Under the pieces are notes generated by a model. That model was not told the origin of the DNA. It ran no database searches and saw nothing but the letters and a program-made list of their open reading frames with translations. The position numbers and the translations under genes are program-made. A stretch of 64,000 nt of DNA, taken from contig NC_019703.1 of assembly GCF_000317045.1 (NCBI RefSeq), positions 1,166,501 through 1,230,500 on the forward strand, given 5' to 3'. Source of the DNA: Geitlerinema sp. PCC 7407 (GTDB taxonomy: Bacteria; Cyanobacteriota; Cyanobacteriia; PCC-7407). Numbering within the stretch: position 1 is the first letter of the stretch; each line of letters starts with the position of its first letter. Positions 36,283 to 44,492 of the stretch are shown here, in pieces.

Positions 36283-37188
36283 ATGACTTTCACCAAATTC
36301 CGCATTCCAAGGTTTTTGTCCCGCGCGGGCTCTCGCAACCTGTCAGCTCAGCTGACCCTGATTGGTCTGGGGATGACGCTAGTGTTTGTGGTGCTGGCGC
36401 TGCTGGCGCCAGTGATGCAGGCTTGGGGCTGGATTCAAGACCCCACCGCCTCTTTGATCAATCCCATCCATGAGCCGCCCTCTGGCGCCCACTGGTTTGG
36501 CACAACGCGGCAGGGCTATGACGTGTTTTCGCGGGCGCTGTTTGGCAGTCAGGCGGCGTGGCAGGTGGTGGTGTTGGCGACGGTGATTAGCTTGCTGGGG
36601 GGTGTTCCCCTGGGGCTGGTAAGCGGCTATGTGGGAGGACGCCTCGATCGGGTGCTGCTGTTTCTGATGGATACGATTTACACGCTGCCGGGGCTGCTGC
36701 TGTCGGTGACGCTGGCGTTTGTCGTGGGTCGCGGGGTGCTCAATGCGGCGATCGCCCTCAGCATTTCCTACATCCCTCAGTACTACCGCGTCGTTCGTAA
36801 CCACACCGTCAGCGTCAAGACCGAGCTGTTTGTGGAAGCGGCCCAGGCCATGGGAGCTTCGACCTGGACGGTGCTGTCGCGCTATCTATTTCTCAATGTG
36901 ATCCAGAGTGTGCCTGTCCTGTTTACCCTGAACGCAGCTGATGCGATCTTGACTCTGGGGGGGCTGGGCTTTCTGGGTCTGGGTCTGCCGGAGGGCGTTC
37001 CCGAGTGGGGCTACGACCTGCGTCAGGCTCTGGACGCCTTGCCGACGGGCATTTGGTGGACAACGCTATTCCCCGGCTTGTCGATGACCCTGATGGTCGT
37101 GGGACTGTCGCTCCTGGGCGAAGGACTCAACGAGTGGATCAATCCCCTCCAGCGCCGAGAAAATTGGGACCGGAAATCCGCCGAGTAG
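36283..37188 (+). CDS. ABC transporter permease, OppC/DppC type (peptide/nickel family)
   Basis: A 301-residue inner-membrane permease of the BPD_transp_1 superfamily with six membrane segments. The N-terminal OppC_N-like segment (LTLIGLGMTLVFVVLALLAP) is followed by HWFGTTRQGYDVFSRALFGSQ. The EAA loop with ATPase-contact glycine reads VEAAQAMGASTWTVLSRYLFLNV. It should pair with an OppB-like permease, two ATPases and a binding protein, none of which is adjacent. Either the partners are elsewhere or this is an orphan. It begins 38 bp after rnc. Confidence 0.9.
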   Translation: MTFTKFRIPRFLSRAGSRNLSAQLTLIGLGMTLVFVVLALLAPVMQAWGWIQDPTASLINPIHEPPSGAHWFGTTRQGYDVFSRALFGSQAAWQVVVLATVISLLGGVPLGLVSGYVGGRLDRVLLFLMDTIYTLPGLLLSVTLAFVVGRGVLNAAIALSISYIPQYYRVVRNHTVSVKTELFVEAAQAMGASTWTVLSRYLFLNVIQSVPVLFTLNAADAILTLGGLGFLGLGLPEGVPEWGYDLRQALDALPTGIWWTTLFPGLSMTLMVVGLSLLGEGLNEWINPLQRRENWDRKSAE

Positions 37189-37304
37189 CTCTGTAAAGAA
37201 GATTGAGTGGCGATCGGGAAAGTGAAACGTTGCAGGGGCGATCGCGCCCTAGCCGATCATGCCTGGGCTCACCACAAATCTACCGAGGGCAGAGGGGACT
37301 CAAC

Positions 37305-37811
37305 ATGGCAATTCAACGATCGATTCTGGTGACGGCGGTGCTGATGGTGCTGGTGCCGGTGGTGTCTTTGCTACAGCCCCAGGCATCCTCAGAGCCGCCT
37401 GCAAAGCCGCTGGCTCTCTCGGAAAGCGCCGTGAGCCCCGATGAGCCCCTGGCTGTGACCTTGGGCGATCGCTTTGCGCCCCAAAATGCCCTCGATCGCC
37501 TAGAGCAAGTGCGAGCCGCCCTCGTGAGCTTTCGGCGCTTGACCCGGGTGAGCCGCTCCGAGGCGATCGCCCCCGTCGGCAACACCGATCCAGAAACCCA
37601 AACCCTGGGCTTTACCAACTGGACTGGCGACATCGAGGGGACGCTGCGTCAGCAGGCCTACCAAATCAGCAAGCTGGAGTACGAGCTGGCCCAAGAACGC
37701 CACGCCGATGGCGAGATCTCAGCGGCAGAGCTGGCCCAAGCAGCAGAGCGCTATCGCCAAGAAGACGAGCGCTTTCGAGCCTTTTTGGCTCAGGCGAAAG
37801 TCGTCGACTAG
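37305..37811 (+). CDS. Small exported protein of unknown function
   Basis: A 168-residue protein. AGAGGGG precedes the ATG at 37305, which starts a signal peptide (MAIQRSILVTAVLMVLVPVV); an open frame reaches back to 37203 without support. The mature part has a Pro/Ser spacer and a helical, charged C-terminal half (about 60-168; ALDRLEQVRAALVSFRRL and IEGTLRQQAYQISKLEYEL) suggestive of a coiled coil. I do not recognise a family. Its last 4 bp overlap the convergent anion-permease gene. Confidence 0.65.
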   Translation: MAIQRSILVTAVLMVLVPVVSLLQPQASSEPPAKPLALSESAVSPDEPLAVTLGDRFAPQNALDRLEQVRAALVSFRRLTRVSRSEAIAPVGNTDPETQTLGFTNWTGDIEGTLRQQAYQISKLEYELAQERHADGEISAAELAQAAERYRQEDERFRAFLAQAKVVD

Positions 37812-39040
37812 AGCACCCAGACAATCCAGGCGTAGGCGATCGCCAAAGTGATTGCCGTCAGCGGTAGTCCAAACCGGAAGTGCTCCCAAAAAGACAGTCG
37901 ATGGCCCAGCTTTTCAGCCGCTTCCACCACAATCAAGTTGGCGATCGCCCCAAACAGCGTCAGGTTGCCCGCCAAGGTCGAGCTAGCCGCCAGCAGCAGC
38001 CAAGACTGCGTCTCTTCCCGAGGAATCAGCGGCTGGATCAACAGCACCGCTGGCACATTAGAAATCACGTTTGACAGCACCGTCGTGACCCCGCAGAGCC
38101 CCCAGGGCGTCGCGACCCACTGCTGAAACGGCGTCAGCAGATCCAGGACCTGCGTGCAGCGACTAAGAATAAACAGCCCCGAAAATAAAACCAGCAGATT
38201 CCAGTCCACCTCCCGCAGGATTCGCTGGGGCTTGATGCGGCGCGTGATCAGCAAAATAGCCGCCGCCACAAAGGCTGAATTCGCCAGCGGAGCCCCGACC
38301 ACAAACGCCAGCAGCAGCCCCGCAGTGACCCAAAGACTTTTGACCAAGAGGGGACGAAACACCCTTGGCTGCAGCGCAACCTCCCCCGGCTGGGGCTGCA
38401 GCGATCGCACCGCAGGATACAGCCACCCCAGCAGACCAACTTGCACCGTCAGCCCTGCCACCGCCACCGGCCCCAGCGCCTGGGCAAAGGGCACATACCC
38501 AATCTGGGAAAAGGAACCCACCAAAATATTCTGCGGATTGCCGCTCAGGGTGGCCACAGAGCCCACGTTCGTCGATGCCGCCAGCGCCAGCAGGTAGGGC
38601 ACGGGCGGCAAGCGGAGCGTTTGGGTGAGCGCTAGCACCAAAGGCGTGCAGAGAATCGCCAGAGTGTCATTGAGAAACAGCGCTGACAGGAGCCCACTCC
38701 CAAAGGTCAGCACCACCAGCACGCCAAAGGGGCTCCGAGTCACCCGCAAAAGAGACGCCAGCACCACCTGGAAAAAGCCAGCGTAGGCCAGATTGGCGTT
38801 GAGCACCATGGTGCTGAGCAAAAACACCAGGGTCGTTGCGTCGATCGACTGCCAAGCCTCTTGGAGCGGCAGAACGCCCAGACCGATCAAGAATGCTGAG
38901 CTCGTTAGAGCAATCGTGGCCCGGTTCATCCGAAATCCAGGCACATAGCCCAACGCGAGCCCAAGATAGCTCAGGGCCAAAATGCCATATTGGGCGATCG
39001 CCAGTCCCAGACTCCACCCAGAAGCGATCGCGCTCACCAT
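37808..39040 (-). CDS. Anion permease of the ArsB/NhaD (ion transporter) superfamily
   Basis: A 410-residue membrane protein with about eleven segments. Duplicated hallmarks of the ArsB/SLC13-like fold are FLLSTMVLNANLAYAGFF, FLNDTLAILCTPLVLAL in the first half, SVATLSGNPQNILVGSF as a re-entrant-loop motif, and NVISNVPAVLLIQPL with SSTLAGNLTLFGAIANLIVVE in the second half. Substrate could be arsenite, carboxylates, sulfate or Na+/H+ exchange; the sequence alone does not decide. No ars regulator or reductase is adjacent. Confidence 0.85.
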   Translation of the reverse strand: MVSAIASGWSLGLAIAQYGILALSYLGLALGYVPGFRMNRATIALTSSAFLIGLGVLPLQEAWQSIDATTLVFLLSTMVLNANLAYAGFFQVVLASLLRVTRSPFGVLVVLTFGSGLLSALFLNDTLAILCTPLVLALTQTLRLPPVPYLLALAASTNVGSVATLSGNPQNILVGSFSQIGYVPFAQALGPVAVAGLTVQVGLLGWLYPAVRSLQPQPGEVALQPRVFRPLLVKSLWVTAGLLLAFVVGAPLANSAFVAAAILLITRRIKPQRILREVDWNLLVLFSGLFILSRCTQVLDLLTPFQQWVATPWGLCGVTTVLSNVISNVPAVLLIQPLIPREETQSWLLLAASSTLAGNLTLFGAIANLIVVEAAEKLGHRLSFWEHFRFGLPLTAITLAIAYAWIVWVL

Positions 39041-39232
39041 CGGCCCCAGGAGCGATCGCCCCTCCTGTACCCCAAAACCATCCGCTGAGAATTCATAGGA
39101 ATTTGACTAAAAGGGAATCCTCTTTTTTCAACCCTTTATGGAATCTTCTGTTACATTTTGTATCCTAAAAGTAGAGCATTCTGGTCCAGAGGGCGCTGCC
39201 CTACATACTTCCTCGCCGTCTGAGTCCTGCGA

Positions 39233-39580
39233 ATGCCTACTTCCGTTCCGTCGTTGCTGTCTCAAAGCGCTTCTCTGATCGGCAACGACTCTCAGCAGAG
39301 CCAATTGATTTTGAAGGTGTTTGACATGTTCTTTGCACCACTGCGTTACTGGATCGATGCTATCGAGATCCGCAATCCTCAAACTGCCCGTCTTTTCTGC
39401 CGCCTGATTCCAGCCCAGTGCCCTTTTGAGCGAGACATCATCATCGCTGGACGAGCGATCGCCCACATTCCTCCCCTCTGCAAGCTCAACCCCCTCTACG
39501 AACAGCTAGTAAGCTTGCGCTTCCGCTCCCTGTGCTACCTGGCCGATCACTGCGGTGAAGACATCCAGGCCTACATCTAG
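39233..39580 (+). CDS. Mo-dependent nitrogenase C-terminal-like protein
   Basis: A 115-residue protein. The C-terminal ~70 residues (CPFERDIIIAGRAIAHIPPLCKLNPLYEQLVSLRFRSLCYLAD... split as CPFERDI, HIPPLCKLNPLYEQL, LCYLADHCGED) match the small cyanobacterial family named after the Mo-nitrogenase C-terminus. Conserved Cys and Pro residues are present. No nif genes are in the window, and these orphans also occur in non-fixing strains, so the name should not be read as a nitrogen-fixation function. Divergent from the anion permease. Confidence 0.85.
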   Translation: MPTSVPSLLSQSASLIGNDSQQSQLILKVFDMFFAPLRYWIDAIEIRNPQTARLFCRLIPAQCPFERDIIIAGRAIAHIPPLCKLNPLYEQLVSLRFRSLCYLADHCGEDIQAYI

Positions 39581-39625
39581 CGACCAGCTCCGCGCTGCCG
39601 CGATCGCAGCGCCCCTACACGCCAA

Positions 39626-39678
39626 ATAGCCCTGGAAACCCAGCGACTGCCTCACAGCCACCCAGTTTCCAGGGCTAT
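39626..39678. repeat. Long inverted repeat between convergent genes
   Basis: A perfect 14-bp stem ATAGCCCTGGAAAC / GTTTCCAGGGCTAT (39626-39639 with 39665-39678) and a 25-nt loop separate the Mo-nitrogenase-like gene and ho1, which converge. A shared terminator is likely although no strong T-run is present. Confidence 0.55.
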
Positions 39679-39737
39679 CAAGAATCAACTACGCGATCAT
39701 CGCGCAATCAAAGCGTTCTAGAGCGACGCACGACGCA

Positions 39738-40454
39738 TTACTCAGCCGTAGCCAGCTCCGTGCTGCCCCGGCCCCGACGACGAGTCAGAGAGTTGAACAG
39801 CATGCGGCCGATCGCCATAACCAGGTTGCCTTCCAGCTCTTGGAACATCTTCATGTTCATGCCAAAAGCATCGTTGGCCTCATCCACAATGCGGTCTGCC
39901 GTAGCGTCGTCCACGGGCAGCTCATCGAGCGCCTGACGGTAGGTCCCCTTGAAGGCCTTCTCGTCATCAATGTGCTCAAACTCGTAGAAGTTGGTTCCCT
40001 CGCCATCGGCTAGGTTCATCCCGCGCTTAGCGATGTTCTTGAGAATTTGCCCACCCGACAGGTCGCCAAGATAGCGCGTGTAGGAGTGAGCAACCAACAG
40101 TTCTGGAGCGGTGTTGGAAATCTCACGAATCCGGGCAATATAGGCCTCAGCAGCATCCGAAGGAGCCACCTGAGCCCGCCAGTTAGCGCCAAAGTAGTAG
40201 CTCAAATCCTTCTCAAGGCTCTCTTTCCGGTCGAGTTCAGAGAAGTAAATCTTGGAGACGATGGGATGCTCCCGGTGACGCTCCATCTCTTCTTCCATCG
40301 CGGAGTAGACGAAGTAAAGGTTGGCAACCAGCTTCCGATAGGAGTTCTTCTCAACGACTCCCTTCAGAAAGCACTTAACGAAACCAACGTTCTCAGCCAT
40401 CGTGTGGGACTTTTTGGTGCCCTCACGTAGCTTGGTTGCTAAATTGCTACTCAT
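39738..40454 (-). CDS. ho1: Heme oxygenase (biliverdin-forming)
   Basis: A 238-residue ferredoxin-dependent heme oxygenase that opens heme to biliverdin IXalpha, the first step toward phycobilins. The proximal-ligand region TKKSHTMAENVGFVKCFLKGV has the heme His near residue 17. The distal helix is YTRYLGDLSGGQILKNIAKR with the GG kink. Length and N-terminus match cyanobacterial HO1. It is monocistronic here and reads away from transposon-derived DNA that begins within ~200 bp of its start. Confidence 0.96.
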   Translation of the reverse strand: MSSNLATKLREGTKKSHTMAENVGFVKCFLKGVVEKNSYRKLVANLYFVYSAMEEEMERHREHPIVSKIYFSELDRKESLEKDLSYYFGANWRAQVAPSDAAEAYIARIREISNTAPELLVAHSYTRYLGDLSGGQILKNIAKRGMNLADGEGTNFYEFEHIDDEKAFKGTYRQALDELPVDDATADRIVDEANDAFGMNMKMFQELEGNLVMAIGRMLFNSLTRRRGRGSTELATAE

Positions 40455-40627
40455 TAGTGAAATTTCCTAATGTTAAATTTGACTGCGGCTGTTTCAACCC
40501 GTACGAAGGAGAAAGACAAAAAACCACCTAAATTGCTAAGGTAGACCGATTTGATGAGAAATTTCATTAAAATTTCTTACACTGCTGAAATCCCAACAGC
40601 CTCTCTAGCACGCTTCATCAGAAAAAT

Positions 40628-40655
40628 GGGTTTGAAACCCCGTCCTTCAGGACGG
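40628..40655 (-). repeat. Paired perfect hairpins of transposon-end type
   Basis: On the reverse strand CCGTCCT-GA-AGGACGG is followed at once by GGGTTT-C-AAACCC and then ATTTTTC. The two stems (40640-40655 and 40628-40640) resemble the tail hairpins found after tnpB genes in cyanobacterial IS605/IS1341-type elements, and could also terminate transcription. It lies ~280 bp beyond the short IS copy, in otherwise unassigned DNA (40655-40935). Confidence 0.45.
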
Positions 40656-40935
40656 CTTTACGAGATAGAATCGGGGCGGTCACTGACCCACCCGAGACGA
40701 TGGATTCAGACAGTCTAACGAGCGAAGTCCAGGAAACTGGCGGCGCAGACAAATCGGTAGACCGGGAAAAGAGGAGAGGGCAATGGGCAGTCCACCCCTT
40801 GAATCAACCAACAACAGTCTTTTTTCTGTTGAGAATCGACACTTAAGAACCGCAGGGCTTGCGGGGATAGTCTGTGGAGCGAACGTAAGACCATAAAACT
40901 CCTTGAGGGTAGAGGCAGTTGCTATGAAGCAGAAA

Positions 40936-41356
40936 CGTGACATACTCCTACGCTGATACTGACGTATGCAGCGTAGGCTTCTCAGTGACCCCTGGTATCC
41001 CATCGGGCGTTTCCTGAGCTTTATTGACGATACGGGATGCCCCACCGCACCGGAACAATACAAAGAGTGTTGTTCTCTCCTTTGTACTGCTGGAATTTTA
41101 CCTGCCCACAGATGGGGCGACGAATCGTCTGTTTCCAGGCAGAACCCCATATTCCAGGTTGTCAAGGTTCAAGTTTCAGGGCGGCGATTAGCTCAAACCC
41201 TTAGCCTGATTATCTCACACCCGTTTTGCATCATGAGAGGTTTGCTCGTTTCCTCCCTCTCCCCTGCTCGGGCCTGCGGCATAGGTCAGAGGAGTGTCGT
41301 TCGCTCGCTCGCATTCATCTCAACGCCAAATCAAAGATTATGGCGTGAGGCTTCTG
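40936..41356 (-). mobile_element. Non-autonomous IS200/IS605-type element (short relative of the 50.2-52.0 kb copy)
   Basis: Read on the reverse strand, this 421-bp block starts with a left end almost identical to that of the intact element: CAGAAGCCTCACG and the hairpin at 41319-41349. It ends with ~113 bp (41048 to 40936) matching the tnpB 3' end and right end. Both copies lose similarity just after GTATGTCACG. Right-end hairpin: CCTACGCTG / CAGCGTAGG (40947-40955, 40969-40977) with the loop conserved from the intact copy but the stem sequence changed in a compensating way. The middle ~260 bp is not tnpA or tnpB and has no credible ORF. Probably mobilised by TnpA in trans. Confidence 0.75.
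41059..41157 (-). ncRNA. Candidate structured RNA with pseudoknot inside the short IS copy
   Basis: Nested perfect helices can be drawn: 41090-41096 with 41151-41157 (7 bp), 41102-41106 with 41138-41142 (5 bp), 41108-41112 with 41128-41132 (5 bp), 41118-41120 with 41125-41127. TGGGG at 41113-41117 also pairs with CCCCA at 41145-41149, a pseudoknot. A separate hairpin TACAAAG/CTTTGTA is at 41059-41086. If transcribed on the reverse strand it would run into the tnpB-tail block and right-end hairpin, the layout expected for a TnpB guide RNA. An extended -10-like TGTGAGATAAT lies upstream on that strand (41198-41210 region). Strand and function are inferred. Confidence 0.35.
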
Positions 41357-41456
41357 CTGCTTTGGCTAAATCGTGAGGTTTAAGGAATCCCTCTCGTTTA
41401 CGGAAGGGAGGATGTCAAGAACCCGCTTGAGCAGCGATCTACCAGCAGCAATCTCC

Positions 41457-41485
41457 AAAAAGTCGGCCCCGCCTAGGCGGGGCCG
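41457..41485 (-). terminator. Intrinsic terminator of the fasciclin gene
   Basis: A perfect 22-bp GC-rich palindrome (41464-41485, centre CCTAGG) followed on the reverse strand by ACTTTTT, about 50 bp after the stop. Confidence 0.85.
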
Positions 41486-41531
41486 AAGTGTTCCTCCGAT
41501 TCCCACGGATACTGTGATCAGCGAGGCCGGT

Positions 41532-42203
41532 CTAGTTGGTGGCCGGAGCGGGCTCAGTTGTGGCGCCGCCTTCGATTTGGGACTGAATGTCGCTGGGCAA
41601 GATCACTCGGTCCACGACGTGAATGACGCCATTGCTGGCCAGTACGTCAGGCTGTACAACTTGAGCGTCGTTAACTCGGACGGCTGTGCCATCAACTTGG
41701 ATCGCCACAGGGGTGCCTTCAACGGTTTGTACCTCTCCAGAGGAAAGCTGGGCAGAGGTGACTTCACCGGGAATGACGTGGTAGGTCAGAAGCTGGGTGA
41801 GGGCGACTTTGTTTTCGGGCTTGAGGAGCTCCTCGACGGTGCCTGCGGGTAAAGCGGCAAAGGCTGCATCCGTGGGCGCAAAGATGGTATATGGGCCTTC
41901 GCCATTGAGGGTGGCTTCTAGGTCAGCTGCCTCGATGGCCTGGGTCAGGGTGTTGAAAGAGCCCTGCTCTTCAGCAACTTCTAGGACGGTGCCGGTGTTG
42001 CTAGACGCCATGGTTGCTTCGCTGTTGGCGGCGTCGCCTGTGGCGGCTTGGGGGTTCTCGCTGCCGGGCTGGGCGGAGTAGTCAGACTCGCCGGAGGGCT
42101 GGGTACTGAGATCGCCTTGGCCGGTGGTGGAGCAGGCTGCCAGGCCAACGACACTGCCGATGCCCAAGAAGCCGACCAAAAGAAGTTTAGAAATCCGCTT
42201 CAT
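41532..42203 (-). CDS. Fasciclin-domain lipoprotein
   Basis: A 223-residue exported lipoprotein. The ATG at 42203 has GAGGA about eight bases upstream and starts a lipoprotein signal (MKRISKLLLVGFLGIG then a lipobox LAAC). A Ser/Gly/Gln-rich linker (about 25-65) precedes one FAS1 domain (about 75-210) with the H1 and H2 motifs TIFAPTDAAFAAL and NGVIHVVDRVILP. FAS1 proteins mediate adhesion or surface interactions; this one would be anchored in the outer or plasma membrane facing the periplasm. Upstream frame to 42242 is not supported. Confidence 0.92.
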   Translation of the reverse strand: MKRISKLLLVGFLGIGSVVGLAACSTTGQGDLSTQPSGESDYSAQPGSENPQAATGDAANSEATMASSNTGTVLEVAEEQGSFNTLTQAIEAADLEATLNGEGPYTIFAPTDAAFAALPAGTVEELLKPENKVALTQLLTYHVIPGEVTSAQLSSGEVQTVEGTPVAIQVDGTAVRVNDAQVVQPDVLASNGVIHVVDRVILPSDIQSQIEGGATTEPAPATN

Positions 42204-42261
42204 TGTTGATTCCTCGATAAAGGTTTGTGAAGTCGCTGTCACTCATCGTAAAAACTTGCAT

Positions 42262-42297
42262 AAAAAACGCCCTCAGCCTCTTGAGGTAGGCTGAGGG
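42262..42297 (-). terminator. Intrinsic terminator of gyrB
   Basis: CCCTCAGCCT (42270-42279) pairs with AGGCTGAGGG (42288-42297), 8-nt loop, followed by CGTTTTTT on the reverse strand. It lies about 135 bp after the gyrB stop. Confidence 0.88.
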
Positions 42298-42432
42298 ATA
42301 GATGTAGGTTTGCTGAGTTTGTGGCTTCTTGGCGCTGGCCCTTGGAGTTGTGCAGGCAAAGTGAGGACCGCTGGCTTGCCTGCTGGCCGTGAGGAACCTG
42401 GCAGACAAGCCAAAGCGCTGTAGCGACTCGAT

Positions 42433-44373
42433 CTAGATATCGAGATCAGCGAGGTTTAGGCGAGAACCGTAGGTTTCGATGAATTCTCGTCGGGGAGCAA
42501 CGCGATCGCCCATCAAAATCGTAAAGATCCGATCGGCTTCGGCGGCGTCTTCGATTTCAACTTGCTTGAGGGTGCGGGTTTCTGGGTTCATGGTGGTCTC
42601 CCAGAGCTGGGTTGGCATCATTTCGCCGAGACCCTTAAAGCGCTGAATGGTGTAGCTGGCGTTGGGCGGAAATTCGCGCTGGATGAGGCCTTGCAGTTCG
42701 CGATCGCTGTAGCAATAGTAGTGACTGCGGCCCCGCTCGACCTTGTAGAGGGGCGGGCAGGCGATGTAGATGTAGCCCTGCTCAACGAGCGATCGCTGGT
42801 AGCGATAGAAGAACGTCAGCAGCAGGGTGCGAATGTGGGCGCCGTCGACGTCCGCGTCGGTCATGATGACAATGCGGTGATAGCGAAGCTGGGATGAGTC
42901 AAAGTCTTCGCCTTTGATGCCAAGCCCCAGAGCCGTAATCAGCGCCTGAATCTCGGTGTTTTTGTAGATTTTGGCGTCGTCGGTTTTCTCGATGTTGAGG
43001 ATCTTGCCGCGCAGGGGCAAGATGGCTTGGAAGCGGCGATCGCGCCCTTGCTTGGCCGAGCCGCCTGCCGAGTCCCCCTCCACAATGAAGATCTCAGACT
43101 CACTGGCATCCCGAGAGCTGCAATCGGCCAGCTTGCCCGGCAGCGTCGAAGACTCCAGCACCGACTTGCGTCGCACCAGCTCCCGCGCGCGGCGGGCGGC
43201 CTCGGCGGCGTTATAGGCCTGGATGGCCTTCTCGAGAATGGCATCTGCCACGCCGGGCCGGAAGTTCAGATATTCCGTGAGCACCTCGCCCACGAAGGAC
43301 TCGACGATCCCCCGCACTTCCATGTTGCCGAGCTTGGTCTTGGTCTGACCCTCGAACTCAGGATCTGGAACTTTGACCGAGATTACGCCCGTCAGACCTT
43401 CGCGAATGTGCTCACCGCCCAGATTAGATTCATTCTCCTTGAGCCGGTTGCGCTTGCGGGCGATCGAATTCATGGTGCGGGTCAGCACTGCTTTGAGGCC
43501 TTCTAGGTGAGTGCCGCCGTCAACAGTCCGAATGTTATTGGCAAACCCCAAAAGATTGTCGGTAAAGGCGTCAACGCACCACTGAAGCGAGACTTCTAGC
43601 TGGACGCCTTCGCGCTCACCCTGGACATAAATCACTTCCTCATGAATCGGCTGTTTGTCCCGATTTAGGTAAGCGATGTACTCTTGGATACCGCCTTCGT
43701 AGTGGTAAACCTCAACCTTGGGCTCATTGCTCTTGAGCAGTTCCAGGCGGCTATCCGTAAAGGAAATATAGACACCGCCGTTGAGGTATGCCAATTCCCG
43801 CAGACGACTCGCTAGAATGGCATAGTCAAACTCAATGCCCCCGGTAAAAATCTGCACGTCGGGCATGAAGGTGAGGGATGTGCCAGTCCGGGCCTCCGGA
43901 TAGGGTTCACTGCTCATCTCCCCGATGGGAACGCCCCGCTCAAAGCGATGCTTGAAAACCTTGCGATCGCGCCAAACCGTGACCTCGACCCACTCGGAGA
44001 GGGCGTTGACCACAGAAACCCCCACGCCGTGGAGACCCCCTGAGACTTTGTAGCCGCCACCGCCAAATTTGCCGCCTGCGTGCAGCACCGTCATGACGGT
44101 TTCGAGGGCAGACCGGCCCGTGCGGGGATGGACGTCTGTGGGAATGCCCCGCCCATCGTCCGTGACCGATACGGAGCCGTCGGCATTCAAGGTGACCTGA
44201 ATCTGATGGCAGTAGCCCGCGAGCGCTTCGTCGACGGAGTTATCCACCACCTCGTACACTAGGTGGTGCAGTCCTCGGGGCCCCGTGCTGCCAATGTACA
44301 TCCCTGGCCGCTTGCGAACCGGTTCAAGGCCTTCTAAGACCTGAATCTGATCAGCACCGTATTCATTTGCCAT
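42433..44373 (-). CDS. gyrB: DNA gyrase subunit B
   Basis: A 646-residue gyrase B subunit, which hydrolyses ATP to drive negative supercoiling with GyrA. GHKL ATPase motifs: [13 protein letters not shown] near 41, DDGRGIP near 72, [15 protein letters not shown] near 112. The TOPRIM domain shows [16 protein letters not shown] near 430 and [17 protein letters not shown] near 508. C-terminal [12 protein letters not shown] is typical. No intein and normal length for a form without the E. coli insertion. Divergent from miaA by ~120 bp. Confidence 0.98.
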   Translation of the reverse strand: MANEYGADQIQVLEGLEPVRKRPGMYIGSTGPRGLHHLVYEVVDNSVDEALAGYCHQIQVTLNADGSVSVTDDGRGIPTDVHPRTGRSALETVMTVLHAGGKFGGGGYKVSGGLHGVGVSVVNALSEWVEVTVWRDRKVFKHRFERGVPIGEMSSEPYPEARTGTSLTFMPDVQIFTGGIEFDYAILASRLRELAYLNGGVYISFTDSRLELLKSNEPKVEVYHYEGGIQEYIAYLNRDKQPIHEEVIYVQGEREGVQLEVSLQWCVDAFTDNLLGFANNIRTVDGGTHLEGLKAVLTRTMNSIARKRNRLKENESNLGGEHIREGLTGVISVKVPDPEFEGQTKTKLGNMEVRGIVESFVGEVLTEYLNFRPGVADAILEKAIQAYNAAEAARRARELVRRKSVLESSTLPGKLADCSSRDASESEIFIVEGDSAGGSAKQGRDRRFQAILPLRGKILNIEKTDDAKIYKNTEIQALITALGLGIKGEDFDSSQLRYHRIVIMTDADVDGAHIRTLLLTFFYRYQRSLVEQGYIYIACPPLYKVERGRSHYYCYSDRELQGLIQREFPPNASYTIQRFKGLGEMMPTQLWETTMNPETRTLKQVEIEDAAEADRIFTILMGDRVAPRREFIETYGSRLNLADLDI

Positions 44374-44492
44374 AGAGGAAGCGCTCCGATAATCAGCTTG
44401 AAGCCGCCCTTGGCTTCAAAACGTCAAAAATATATCAAAATTTTAGCACAAAAGGGTTGTAAGCGATTCTGAGGGCATTTGAGAGGCAATCT

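Noticed and set aside
39233-39580. Evidence for nitrogen fixation
   Set aside because: Only the C-terminal-like domain is present; there are no nif genes or heterocyst genes nearby.
40680-41165. A 161-codon reverse frame through the short IS copy
   Set aside because: It crosses the element border, has the tnpB tail out of frame, and shows no family features. Treated as non-coding.
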